Below are positions 23,790 to 32,699 of a stretch of 40,421 nt of DNA, piece after piece; position 1 is the stretch's first letter; every line of letters begins with the position of its first letter. The position numbers and the translations under genes were made by a program. The notes under the pieces were generated by a model. That model saw only the letters and a list, made by a program, of their open reading frames with translations, was not told the DNA's origin and did no database searches. The stretch comes from Chloroflexota bacterium (GTDB lineage Bacteria > Chloroflexota > Anaerolineae > J036 > Brachytrichaceae), in NCBI GenBank assembly GCA_018969115.1, contig JAGWYZ010000007.1, positions 1 to 40,421 on the forward strand, read 5' to 3'.

Positions 23790-24782
23790 CTAGCCTTTCT
23801 GGCGCGGGTCAAGCGCATCACGCAGCCCGTCGGCAAAAAAGCGTAACGAAATTACATAGAGTGCAATCGTGCCAACTGTCCCAAGCAAAAAGCCAGGTTG
23901 GCTTTGAATATCATTACGGCCATCGAGCAACAAACGCCCCCAACTGGTTAAAAAGATTTCATTCGGGTCAAGCGATGGACGCAAACCGATGCCAAGAAAG
24001 CCCAGTGTCACTTCGATTAAGACAAAACTGGGGATGGCATAAGCAGCCCAAATAATAATAATGCTCAAACTATTCGGGAAGATATGCTTCCACATCAATT
24101 GCCATTGCGAAGCCCCCAAACTACGAGCCGCCTCAACAAACTCGCGGCCTTTTAAGGTTAGTGCCTGCCCACGTGTCAGGCGAGCCAAACCTACCCAAAA
24201 CAAAATACCAATTGACAACGCAAACAACAACACGCCATTTGCCATTCGCCCAATGGCTGTGTTGCCAACAGTTACGAAAATAAGCACGATAAACAGCGTA
24301 TCGGGAAAAGCATAGAAAATATCGGTGATACGCATCAAAATATTATCCACTTTACCGCCCAGCAAACCAGCCGTAAAACCAATTAGCATGCCGATTAACA
24401 TCACGATCGCCAATGGCAATAAGCTGAGTACAAATGAGGTGCGTGAGCCATAAATAATGCGGCTAAACACGTCACGCCCAAGGCTATCGGTGCCGAGAAT
24501 AAAAGATGGGTTGTAGTCTTTGCCTGCTGGTGATTGTGCCTGCCAAAATGGTGGGGTTTGTTGAAAATTAGTGGTACGTTGCTCTAATGGATTGTGAGGC
24601 GCAATCAAAGGCGCAACCAACGAGATTAGTAAAAAAACAATTAAAATGATCATGCTGATCAACGAAGCCTTATTTCGACGTAAACGCCGCCATGCCAATT
24701 GCCATTGGTTTTCTGAATTTGCTAATTTTGCATCAATTTGTGCTTTGGTAAGCTGAAGGAGTGGTTTTGCTATTTGTGCCAT
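23790..24782 (-). CDS. oligopeptide/dipeptide ABC transporter permease (OppC/DppC type)
   Basis: 330-residue inner-membrane permease. The N-terminal OppC domain (WRRLRRNKASLISMIILIVFL) is followed by the conserved GTDSLGRDVFSRIIYGSR loop and the BPD_transp_1 domain. The EAA loop that contacts the ATPase is EAARSLGASQWQLMWKHIFPNS. About six membrane helices. Last gene of a minus-strand operon: binding protein, OppB-type permease, this permease. No OppD/OppF ATPases follow, so the transporter must borrow ATPases encoded elsewhere. Confidence 0.9.
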   Translation of the reverse strand: MAQIAKPLLQLTKAQIDAKLANSENQWQLAWRRLRRNKASLISMIILIVFLLISLVAPLIAPHNPLEQRTTNFQQTPPFWQAQSPAGKDYNPSFILGTDSLGRDVFSRIIYGSRTSFVLSLLPLAIVMLIGMLIGFTAGLLGGKVDNILMRITDIFYAFPDTLFIVLIFVTVGNTAIGRMANGVLLFALSIGILFWVGLARLTRGQALTLKGREFVEAARSLGASQWQLMWKHIFPNSLSIIIIWAAYAIPSFVLIEVTLGFLGIGLRPSLDPNEIFLTSWGRLLLDGRNDIQSQPGFLLGTVGTIALYVISLRFFADGLRDALDPRQKG

Positions 24783-24793
24783 GATATCTGCTC

Positions 24794-25798
24794 CTACTCA
24801 ACCCGAACACGAGGGTCAACCAAACCATACAAAATATCTACGCTCATATTAGCGATCACAATTAACGCTGCAAATAATAAAGATGTGCCCATGATCATCG
24901 AATAATCGCGGTTGCTAATAGCACGGAAAAAGTCGAAGCCCATACCAGGGAAGCCAAACATAGCTTCAATCGTGACACCGCTGACAATCAGACCGGCTAA
25001 AGCTGGACCTAAAATCGTAATCACTGGAATAAGTGTATTGCGGAACATATGCTTCCAAATCACAATGTGTTCAGCCGCACCTTTGGCGCGGGCGGTGCGC
25101 ACATAATCTTGGCGCATGACATCAAGCATCGTAGAGCGGGTGTAACTTGCCATACGCGCCATTGTGCCCAACCCATAAGTAAGCGATGGCAGCACCCAAG
25201 GCAAGATTGTGTTCCATTCTTTGGCAACAACTGGCAATAGTTTAAGCTGCACTCCAAAAACAATTATCAAAAACACACCCATTACCAAATTTGGAACCGC
25301 TACACCAATATTAGAGCAAAATGTAACGACATAATCGATTACGCTATTTTGCTTAATCGAAGCAATTACTCCTAACGGAATGCCTAATAATACGGCAAAA
25401 ATAAGCGCGTAAATGGCTAAACGCACCGAAAACCCAAATTTCGATTGCAACCAAGTCGCTTCTTCGTCGTTGGTCGAAAACAAAATATCTTGTACATAGC
25501 GCCCGCGTTGTTTTGAGGATGGCCCTAAATTGCCACAAATTGCACCACACTTAAACGAACCATCGGCATTACGATAATCACCAATCACATAGCCGGTATA
25601 TTGTCGCCACAAGGGTTGATCGAGACCAAATTCTTGATCAAGTAATTTTTTAATTGCCGCAGGGATTTCCTTGCCATTTTCTTCATCGCGATCCCACGGG
25701 CCACCCGGGGCAGAGTGCATAAGCAAAAACGTCACGAGTGAAATCAAAATCAAAACTGGGACGGTCGATACCAAACGACGAAGGATAAATCCAAACAT
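24794..25798 (-). CDS. oligopeptide/dipeptide ABC transporter permease (OppB/DppB type)
   Basis: 334-residue permease starting MFGFILRRLVSTVPVLILIS, the standard OppB N terminus, with LLMHSAPGGPWD. The EAA-like loop is YVRTARAKGAAEHIVIWKHM, and the end is YGLVDPRVR. A ~70-residue periplasmic insert between helices 1 and 2 contains two close cysteines (FKCGAICGNLG). Ten bases separate it from the OppC gene. Its ATG lies 14 bases after a long hairpin and lacks a clear Shine-Dalgarno, which may lower its expression relative to the binding protein. Confidence 0.9.
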   Translation of the reverse strand: MFGFILRRLVSTVPVLILISLVTFLLMHSAPGGPWDRDEENGKEIPAAIKKLLDQEFGLDQPLWRQYTGYVIGDYRNADGSFKCGAICGNLGPSSKQRGRYVQDILFSTNDEEATWLQSKFGFSVRLAIYALIFAVLLGIPLGVIASIKQNSVIDYVVTFCSNIGVAVPNLVMGVFLIIVFGVQLKLLPVVAKEWNTILPWVLPSLTYGLGTMARMASYTRSTMLDVMRQDYVRTARAKGAAEHIVIWKHMFRNTLIPVITILGPALAGLIVSGVTIEAMFGFPGMGFDFFRAISNRDYSMIMGTSLLFAALIVIANMSVDILYGLVDPRVRVE

Positions 25799-25812
25799 AA
25801 TTAAAACAAACC

Positions 25813-25872
25813 GATCTGCGATTGCAGTTGTGGTTAATACTTAAGTGTTAACCATAACTGCAATCGCAGATC
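25813..25872. repeat. 27-bp intercistronic hairpin in the oligopeptide transporter operon
   Basis: Arms 25813-25839 and 25846-25872, loop CTTAAG, two mismatches that are G:T on the + strand. It lies between the binding-protein stop and the OppB start on the minus strand. Read on that strand the flanks are AAATGCT and GGTTTGTTTTAATT, faintly like the hairpin family (ATGCC; TTGTTTTAATT in copy D). Confidence 0.8.
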
Positions 25873-25894
25873 AGCATTTCCTCATATTAAAGTT

Positions 25895-27739
25895 TTATTG
25901 AATGTCTAAGCTAATCGGGTCAATATCTCCGGGCCAACCAGAATCTTGTGGCGTGGTCTTAATGCCTTTCACGCTTGGCTTTACTAAATAAGCATTAACG
26001 TTGTTCCAGAAGAATGCAATGGGTTGATCTGCAACCAATTGATCTTGGGCCTGTTGATACAAGTCAGCGCGCTTCTTGGCATCCAATTCAACATCGGCTT
26101 GTTGGGTCAACTTATCAAAGTTGGGGTTAGCATAGCCAATGCGTTGTGCAAAGGTGGTCTTGCTATTGAAGTAAACGCTGAGCCAGTTTTGTGGATCTGG
26201 ATAGTCGGCACACCAACCACCAATGAACATTTGCAAACCGCTGTTCTTATCTTTTTGCAAGGCAGTAAAGGCAGTAGCTTCAATTGGCTTCAATTCCACT
26301 TTCAAGTCATTGCCAAACACTTCTTTAAAGCGTGCACCCAACCATTCATAGCGGGTGCGGTTGCGTGGGTTATCACCAAAGCTCAACACGATGGGGGGCA
26401 GCTTATCAACTGACTTATAGGTCGAATCAGCAATTGCCTTCTTGGCCGCATCAGCACTAAACTTATAAGCAGTTTCACCTTGCTTGTAGCCGGGATAACC
26501 GGGTGGAATCCAAGTCAAGGCTGGGGCACCCAAATCCTTCAACACATCTTTCACCCAGCGATCACGGTCAATGCCATAGGCAAATGCTTGGCGAATCTTG
26601 GGGTCATCAAATGGCTTGGTGAAATTGCGGAATTGCAAACCGGTAGTGCATGAACCCGGATAAATCTTGGCTTGGGGCTTGAGCACAGGGTCATTATTTA
26701 CCGTTGGCAAATCTTCCGCGGCCAAAGCGATGATATCAAAATCACCACTCTTATAAGCTTGAAAAGCCACCGCGCTATCGGTCAAATAGCTATATTCAAT
26801 GTCGATCTTGCCCACGCCACCATAATAGTTCTTATTGGGGGTGAACTTGCCGCGTTGGAATGGTTCGAGTGAAGACAAAATATAAGGGCCGTTACCAGTC
26901 TGGAACTTAGGATAGTTGAACCAGTCTTTAAAGGTGCCGTTATCAATGTTCTCTTCCTTGGCTGGGAAAGTGACCCACAAAGCCATAATGGTGGGCCAAT
27001 AGGGAGCTGGCTGCTTGAGGCTGAACTTGAGGGTCAAACAATCCTCTTGTTTGTAATCCTTACAAGGCTTGCCATCGGCACCCAAAGCGGTCACGCTGCT
27101 ACGCACGGTTTCTTCGCCTTTCTTGGCGGCATCTGCGGCTTTGGCTTTCTTAGCAGCATCTTTTTCTTTAGCATCGTTGGCAACGCCATAGTTATCTTGC
27201 CAATCTTCTGCGCCCTTGACTTCATTGGTAATGGTGCCGTATTCACCAGCCGTCGCTGGGTTAATATTACGAATGATCGAGTATTCATAACGCTTGGCAT
27301 TTAATGGGCTGCCGTCGCTATATTTCAAGCCTTTGCGCAGTGTAAATGTCCATTCTGTGCCATCTTTGTTGCTTTCCCATTTTTCGGCGCTGCCGGGTAC
27401 GGTCTCAAGTTTCTCGTTAAACTTCGCCAATCCCTCATATATCAACTTCAAGTGGGCAATTTCGTTCACAAACGAGGCTTTTTGTGGGTCGATGTTATCT
27501 GGGAATGCACCAAGGTTAATACGCAACACCTTTGCAGCCGCAGGTTTGGCGGGGGCGGGCACAGCAGTTGCAACAACAACCTTTTCAACCACTTTTTCTA
27601 CAACTTGTGGGGCCGAAGTCACCACTTTTTCAACTATTTTCTCGACTGGGGGGGGGGCCGTTGGGGCGGCACAGGCAGCGAGAAGAATAGAGACAGCTAC
27701 TAATGAGCTACCGCTAACGGATAAATATCGCTTGTTCAT
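25895..27739 (-). CDS. ABC transporter substrate-binding lipoprotein, family 5 (OppA/DppA type)
   Basis: 614-residue extracytoplasmic peptide-binding protein. A lipoprotein signal peptide ends in the lipobox LAAC (Cys23). Residues ~30-65 are a repetitive linker (VEKIVEKVV, VEKVVEKVVVAT) common in Chloroflexota lipoproteins, then the SBP_bac_5 domain: NEIAHLKLIYEGLAKFN, FTLRKGLKYSDGSPLNA, AFAYGIDRDRWVKDVL. Good Shine-Dalgarno AGGAGAG and a strong promoter upstream. A Lys/Ala-rich insertion (NDAKEKDAAKKAKAADAAKK) near residue 200 is unusual. First gene of the operon with two permeases; ligand is probably peptides, but the family also binds sugars and metals. Confidence 0.92.
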   Translation of the reverse strand: MNKRYLSVSGSSLVAVSILLAACAAPTAPPPVEKIVEKVVTSAPQVVEKVVEKVVVATAVPAPAKPAAAKVLRINLGAFPDNIDPQKASFVNEIAHLKLIYEGLAKFNEKLETVPGSAEKWESNKDGTEWTFTLRKGLKYSDGSPLNAKRYEYSIIRNINPATAGEYGTITNEVKGAEDWQDNYGVANDAKEKDAAKKAKAADAAKKGEETVRSSVTALGADGKPCKDYKQEDCLTLKFSLKQPAPYWPTIMALWVTFPAKEENIDNGTFKDWFNYPKFQTGNGPYILSSLEPFQRGKFTPNKNYYGGVGKIDIEYSYLTDSAVAFQAYKSGDFDIIALAAEDLPTVNNDPVLKPQAKIYPGSCTTGLQFRNFTKPFDDPKIRQAFAYGIDRDRWVKDVLKDLGAPALTWIPPGYPGYKQGETAYKFSADAAKKAIADSTYKSVDKLPPIVLSFGDNPRNRTRYEWLGARFKEVFGNDLKVELKPIEATAFTALQKDKNSGLQMFIGGWCADYPDPQNWLSVYFNSKTTFAQRIGYANPNFDKLTQQADVELDAKKRADLYQQAQDQLVADQPIAFFWNNVNAYLVKPSVKGIKTTPQDSGWPGDIDPISLDIQ

Positions 27740-27825
27740 TGAACTCTCCTTTTGTAATTTCGTTTTTGCAATAAAATTTCATTAGATGAAAGCAGCAAAC
27801 ACCATTTGTGCTCGCATTTAATTGC

Positions 27826-27853
27826 ATTATAGACCTCGTTGAAATACAGTCAA
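27826..27853 (-). promoter_or_regulatory. sigma-70 type promoter of the binding-protein operon
   Basis: On the minus strand TTGACT (27848-27853), a 16-base spacer and TATAAT (27826-27831), about 90 bases before the binding-protein ATG. It lies just past the lon stop codon. An exact -10 and 5/6 -35 make this the clearest promoter in the window. Confidence 0.75.
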
Positions 27854-27897
27854 GTGACAAGAATATTTCATACCAAACAAATGACAAGATACAGGCT

Positions 27898-30480
27898 TCA
27901 CACAACATGTCGTCTACGAAATGCCGATTTCGACAATTTTGAGACTGCTCTTACCGAGGTCGGTATCTCAGAAGCAGGCAATTTGGCACGGCTCACAGTA
28001 GCACGCGGGGCACGTTTCGGTTTAGCCGCCCGCTCTATCGCCATTAATCCGGGGATCATCGCCACGCTCAACACCTCAGCCATATCGTTTACTTTTATCA
28101 ATTTCACATCACGCAATACGCGCTTCGGAATTTCGTCTAAATCTTTGTCGTTTTTCTTGGGCAAAATAAAGGTACGCACCCCTGCGCGATGCGCTGCCAA
28201 TAATTTCTCGCGCAAACCACCAATGGGTAATACGCGCCCGCGCAATGTAATTTCACCCGTCATTGCTACATCGCGGCGAATGGGGGTCTTGGTTAACGAT
28301 GAAATCAACGCCGCCGCCATCGTAATCCCGGCAGAAGGGCCATCTTTTGGCACAGCACCTTCTGCCACATGAATATGAATATCGCTTTTCTCAAACATAC
28401 GCGCTTTAATGCCATATAAATCGGCTACCGAACGCGCATAACTCATCGCAGCTTGGGCCGATTCTTGCATTACTTCGCCCAATGAGCCAGTCAACATTAA
28501 ATTTCCTTTGCCAGCCACCAAAGTCACCTCAATTGGCATCAAATCGCCACCACTTTCGGTCCACGATACCCCATTGGCAATGCCAATTTGGTCGGTATCT
28601 TCGGTGCGCCCAAAGTCAAAACGTGGTGGCCCAAGGTATTTTGGCAACATCTTGGGCACAGGCCGATGCGGAAATGGCTTGTCTTCAGCCACCTTGCGGG
28701 CAGCCTTACGACAAACAGTCGCAATTTCACGGTCAAGATTACGCACACCAGCTTCGTAGGTGTATTCGCGAATAATCTGCTTCAAAAATTCATCGGAAAA
28801 CTGCAAGGGTTTGCCCAACAAACCATTTTCTTCAAGCTGGCGTGGTACCAAATAACGCTTGGCAATCTCCAATTTTTCTTCTTCTACATAACCCGAAAAC
28901 TCGATGATCTCCATACGATCAACCAAAGCCGGAGGCAAGGTATGAAGGCTATTGGCCGTTGTTACCCACAACACTTTCGAAAGGTCATAAGGCACATCCA
29001 AATAATGATCTTCAAATTCATAATTCTGCTCGGGATCCAGCACCTCTAACAAAGCAGCAGCGGGATCACCGCGAAAATCATCACCAATCTTATCGATCTC
29101 ATCTAACACAAACAACGGATTAACCGTGCCTGCCCGCCGCATGGTTTGAATGATGCGCCCGGGCAATGAGCCAATATAGGTGCGACGATGTCCACGAATC
29201 TCAGCCTCATCACGCACCCCGCCCAACGACATGCGCACAAATTTGCGCCCTAACGAATCGGCAATACCACGCGCCAACGATGTCTTGCCAGTACCGGGCG
29301 GACCAACAAAACACAAAATGGGGCTGCGCATTTTATCGCCAGCCAGCTTACGCACGGCAATATATTCAAGGATACGCTCTTTCACCTTTTGTAACCCATA
29401 ATGTCGCTCATTTAATATCTGGTGGGCATAAGTCAAATCAAGCCGATCTTGTGTTTGTTCAGACCAAGGTAAGTTTAATAGCCATTCAATATAAGCCCGC
29501 GCCATGCCTACTTCTGGCATCATGCCATTCATATAGCTAAGGCGATTGATTTCTTGCTCAGCTTTTAGTCGCACCACCTCAGGCATTTGTTTTTTGCCCA
29601 AACGTGCCCGCAACGAATGCACCGAATGTTCGTCGCTCTCTAATTCACCCAGCTCGGTTTGAATAGCGCGAATTTGCTCACGCAAAAACATTTCACGCTG
29701 GCCTTTATCCATCTCAAGCTGCACTTGCTCATGAATTCGATCTTCAAGTTCAAGCACCTCTAGCCGTTTGCCGAGTTTGACACTAATTTTTTGCAGCCGC
29801 ACTAACGGGTCACGCAACTCAATTAATTCTTGTGATTCAAGCAACGGCAAATTTAAGGCTTGCCCAATAAAATCAGCCAGCGCACTCGGCCCATTAGCAT
29901 TCATCGCATACACATACGATTCTTCGGGCAATGTTCGATCAAACGACACCACTTGCTCAAATAATGACAACACCGCCCGCGACATAGCATTTAAGGCTGG
30001 GCTTTGAGTTTGTGACTCTTGCAATACTTTAACTCGTGCGATCAAAAAGGGCGTGGCTTGCATCCATTCAATCACCTCGACCCGACTCGCGCCTTGCACC
30101 ACCAAACTCGTAGTGCCATCAGGCAGGCGCAACGAACGCCCCATGCCACACAAAGTGCCAATCGTAAACATGTCGGATGGCAATGGCGGCGCATCCATTT
30201 CATTGCCCGATTTTTGGGCGATAGTGGCAATAATACTGTTGGCAGTTGCCGCATCAATGGCATTTAATGAGCGGTCACGCCCAATGGTTAAGGGCAGCAC
30301 CGAACGCGGAAAGATAACCATTTCGCGCAAGGGCAATACCGGCACATCAAATACTTCGGGCAATTTTAAGCTGTTTGCCACATTTAAGCCATCAGTTGGC
30401 ATCGACCATGCCCGCATGTCTGACGGAAAAACATGGCGTGAATTGGTATCTGATGAAGGAGTCAATGGAGATTGCTTCAT
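27898..30480 (-). CDS. lon: ATP-dependent Lon protease (LonA)
   Basis: Cytoplasmic AAA+ protease that degrades damaged and regulatory proteins. 860 residues: N-terminal substrate domain (VPVLPLREMVIFPRSVLPLT near 46-65), helical region (EVVRLKAEQEINRL), AAA+ module with Walker A GPPGTGKTSLARG and Walker B PLFVLDEIDKIG, and the Ser-Lys protease domain with Ser716 in PKDGPSAG and Lys759 in GGLREKLLAAHRAG. The last ~45 residues form a basic tail (KPKRAPRATVSRAK) not found in standard LonA. It starts 17 bases after proC, so the two share a transcript. No heat-shock operator was recognised upstream. Confidence 0.95.
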   Translation of the reverse strand: MKQSPLTPSSDTNSRHVFPSDMRAWSMPTDGLNVANSLKLPEVFDVPVLPLREMVIFPRSVLPLTIGRDRSLNAIDAATANSIIATIAQKSGNEMDAPPLPSDMFTIGTLCGMGRSLRLPDGTTSLVVQGASRVEVIEWMQATPFLIARVKVLQESQTQSPALNAMSRAVLSLFEQVVSFDRTLPEESYVYAMNANGPSALADFIGQALNLPLLESQELIELRDPLVRLQKISVKLGKRLEVLELEDRIHEQVQLEMDKGQREMFLREQIRAIQTELGELESDEHSVHSLRARLGKKQMPEVVRLKAEQEINRLSYMNGMMPEVGMARAYIEWLLNLPWSEQTQDRLDLTYAHQILNERHYGLQKVKERILEYIAVRKLAGDKMRSPILCFVGPPGTGKTSLARGIADSLGRKFVRMSLGGVRDEAEIRGHRRTYIGSLPGRIIQTMRRAGTVNPLFVLDEIDKIGDDFRGDPAAALLEVLDPEQNYEFEDHYLDVPYDLSKVLWVTTANSLHTLPPALVDRMEIIEFSGYVEEEKLEIAKRYLVPRQLEENGLLGKPLQFSDEFLKQIIREYTYEAGVRNLDREIATVCRKAARKVAEDKPFPHRPVPKMLPKYLGPPRFDFGRTEDTDQIGIANGVSWTESGGDLMPIEVTLVAGKGNLMLTGSLGEVMQESAQAAMSYARSVADLYGIKARMFEKSDIHIHVAEGAVPKDGPSAGITMAAALISSLTKTPIRRDVAMTGEITLRGRVLPIGGLREKLLAAHRAGVRTFILPKKNDKDLDEIPKRVLRDVKLIKVNDMAEVLSVAMIPGLMAIERAAKPKRAPRATVSRAKLPASEIPTSVRAVSKLSKSAFRRRHVV

Positions 30481-30497
30481 TTTTGTTTATAAACTCG

Positions 30498-31328
30498 TTA
30501 CTTAGGCTGCCCCAAGGCCACACTTCGTTGATACGCCGCCATAACCGCATTTGCTAAAGTTGCCCGAACTGCGCCAAGCTCCATCTCATGCAAGCCAGCC
30601 GCAGTGGTGCCGCCTGCCGAGGTCACCTGATGCCGCAACGACACTACATTTTCACTTGACGACGCGGCGTATAGCGACGCCCCTTTAAAGGTTTGAATGA
30701 CCAATTTTTCAGCCGTTGGGCGCGGCAAACCAGCCCGCACCGCCCCATCAATACACGCTTCCATCAACAAAAACACAAACCCCGGGCCACTACCGCTTAC
30801 ACCCGTCACAAGGTCAATGTAATGTTCGTCGTCAAAATAAATTTCTTCGCCCATTGCCTTTAATATGATGCGCGTATGTTCACGTTGCACTGGGCTGACG
30901 GTGGGCGAACACGTCCATCCCGACATGCCTTGGTTAATTTGGGCTGGCAAATTTGGCATCACCCGCACAATGGGCTGAGTTTCATTGAGCAATGCCGCAA
31001 AGGTGCTGATTGGCGTGCCCGCCAAAATTGAAATGACCAATGCATCTGGCGCCAGATGCGTTTGCAATTCGTGCAACACCTTATTTGCCATTTGTGGTTT
31101 GATGGCAAATAGCACAATCTGAGCACCTGTAACGGCCTCAATATTATCTTTTGCCACTGTCACCCCCACTGCAGACATTTGCTGCTGACGCATGGGCGAT
31201 GGGTCAAACACCACAATTTGTGACGGCTGGGCCGAACCCGCCGTAAATAAACCATTAATAATCGCGCTACCCATCGCACCGCTGCCAACAAAGGCAATGC
31301 GTGTGCCTTCTAGTGTATGTTCTAACAT
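30498..31328 (-). CDS. proC: pyrroline-5-carboxylate reductase
   Basis: Last step of proline synthesis: reduces 1-pyrroline-5-carboxylate with NAD(P)H. 276 residues. Nucleotide site IAFVGSGAMGSAIINGL at 11-27; LVISILAGTPI and VRVMPNLPAQINQGMSG in the middle; family signature of the dimerisation domain VTSAGGTTAAGLHEME near the C terminus. Complete and of normal length. First gene of a minus-strand pair with lon. The 275-base gap to mreB (divergent) carries a degenerate heptamer array and the mreB promoter. Confidence 0.95.
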   Translation of the reverse strand: MLEHTLEGTRIAFVGSGAMGSAIINGLFTAGSAQPSQIVVFDPSPMRQQQMSAVGVTVAKDNIEAVTGAQIVLFAIKPQMANKVLHELQTHLAPDALVISILAGTPISTFAALLNETQPIVRVMPNLPAQINQGMSGWTCSPTVSPVQREHTRIILKAMGEEIYFDDEHYIDLVTGVSGSGPGFVFLLMEACIDGAVRAGLPRPTAEKLVIQTFKGASLYAASSSENVVSLRHQVTSAGGTTAAGLHEMELGAVRATLANAVMAAYQRSVALGQPK

Positions 31329-31358
31329 GTGTATCTTATTGTAAGCCTACATGGTGAA

Positions 31359-31447
31359 TGGCTGTTGAGCCGTGAGCTTTAAATTTTGACCATCACTCGT
31401 CACTCTTTGCCTATAAATCATGGCTCAAAACTCAAAGCTCATGGCTA
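31359..31447. repeat. degenerate inverted heptamer array (GAGCCGT / GCTCATG)
   Basis: Left part GAGCCGTGAGC is short and decayed. The right part carries GCTCAAA, ACTCAAA, GCTCATG. The words are those of the array at 13297-13374, 18 kb away. It lies in the divergent gap between proC and mreB. Confidence 0.65.
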
Positions 31448-31509
31448 CTTTGCAACATAGACCCAGCTTCGATCCCTACAAAGCAACCCTTTTGTCGGCC
31501 TTTTGTCAG

Positions 31510-31538
31510 ATGACAATTTCATAGACGCAAATTATGAT
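31510..31538 (+). promoter_or_regulatory. candidate promoter of mreB
   Basis: ATGACA (-35, 5/6) at 31510-31515, 17-base spacer, TATGAT (-10, 5/6) at 31533-31538, about 65 bases before the mreB ATG. Read from sequence match only. Confidence 0.5.
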
Positions 31539-31603
31539 AAACTCATCCTCAAGATAATGAAGGAAAACACCCGACAAGTGCCTCATTAAAAGAAAATTTA
31601 CGC

Positions 31604-32689
31604 ATGGCATCGTTCCTTGACCACATCTTAGGCTTGTTTTCACTCGATCTTGGCATCGATTTGGGCACAGCAAACACACTCGTTGCAGTTCGCAATAAAG
31701 GCATCGTGATCAATGAGCCTTCATGGGTTGCTATTGACCGCAAATCGCGTCAGGTACTGGCTGTCGGGGCTGAAGCCAAAGAAATGGTGGGCCGCACCCC
31801 CAACAAAATCGTGGCTATTCGCCCGTTGCGTGATGGCGTAATTTCAGATTTCGAAATCACCGAAGCCATGCTCGACAACTTCATCAAAAAAGCACATAGC
31901 CGCTCTTTATTTAACATTCCCCGCCCTCGGGTCGTCATCGGCATCCCATCGGGTGTGACCGAAGTAGAAAAACGTGCTGTATATGATGCCGCCCGCTCTG
32001 CCGGTGCACGTGAAGTCTTTTTGATCGAAGAACCCATGGCTGCTGCTATCGGGGCGGGTATGCCTGTCACCGAAGCACACGGCAGCCTCATCGTCGATAT
32101 TGGCGGTGGCACTACCGAAGTAGCTGTTTTTGCCTTGGGTGGCATTGTCGTCAGCCGCTCCATTCGTGTGGCTGGCGATGAAATGGATGAAGACATCATC
32201 AACTACGCCCGCCAAAAATACAACTTGCTGATTGGCGAACGCATGGCCGAAAAAATTAAAATTTCAATCGGCTCAGCCTTTCCCTTACCCGAAGAAAAAA
32301 CCATGTCACTGCGCGGGCGCAACTTGGTGACAGGCTTGCCAGAATCGGTTGAGATTTCGTCCATCGAAGTGCGCGAAGCGTTATCAAACTCGGTCAACAC
32401 CATCATCGAAACCATTCGCTCGACTTTAGACGAAACCCCGCCCGAATTGGTAGCCGACCTCATGGAAACAGGCATCGGTATGGCCGGTGGCGGCTCAATG
32501 TTACAAGGTTTAGTCGAACGGGTAGCCGATGAAACCAATATTCACACTTGGTTAGCCGAAGACCCGCTGACCTGTGTTGCGCGCGGCGCCGAAGCCGTAT
32601 TAGAAAAACTAGATGACCTCGCTCGCGTGTTGGTCGGCCTTGAACGCACTACCGCATCGCGTGCAGGGTCTGGATCGCCACGCTTATAA
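31604..32689 (+). CDS. mreB: rod-shape determining protein MreB
   Basis: Actin-like filament protein that guides lateral wall synthesis. 361 residues. Phosphate-1 loop LGIDLGTANTLV; PRVVIGIPSGVTEVEKRAV; FLIEEPMAAAIGAGMPV; phosphate-2 loop VDIGGGTTEVAVFALGG; adenosine motif GIGMAGGGSMLQG. It begins with an amphipathic-looking MASFLDHILGLF, about ten residues longer than usual, which could bind membrane. mreC and mreD do not follow; instead an M50 protease gene begins 10 bases later. No strong Shine-Dalgarno. Identification is firm; distinction from the paralog Mbl is not possible. Confidence 0.95.
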   Translation: MASFLDHILGLFSLDLGIDLGTANTLVAVRNKGIVINEPSWVAIDRKSRQVLAVGAEAKEMVGRTPNKIVAIRPLRDGVISDFEITEAMLDNFIKKAHSRSLFNIPRPRVVIGIPSGVTEVEKRAVYDAARSAGAREVFLIEEPMAAAIGAGMPVTEAHGSLIVDIGGGTTEVAVFALGGIVVSRSIRVAGDEMDEDIINYARQKYNLLIGERMAEKIKISIGSAFPLPEEKTMSLRGRNLVTGLPESVEISSIEVREALSNSVNTIIETIRSTLDETPPELVADLMETGIGMAGGGSMLQGLVERVADETNIHTWLAEDPLTCVARGAEAVLEKLDDLARVLVGLERTTASRAGSGSPRL

Positions 32690-32699
32690 ATTTTTTATT

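Noticed and set aside
11870-25872. All arm mismatches in hairpins C, D and F are G:T on the + strand, hinting at selection on the RNA
   Set aside because: Only five mismatches, each a transition that is G:T on one strand by necessity, and F lies among minus-strand genes. Too few to conclude.
28588-29049. Open frames antisense to lon (also 27294-27785 antisense to the binding protein)
   Set aside because: They have no recognisable domain and are shadows of well-supported genes on the other strand.
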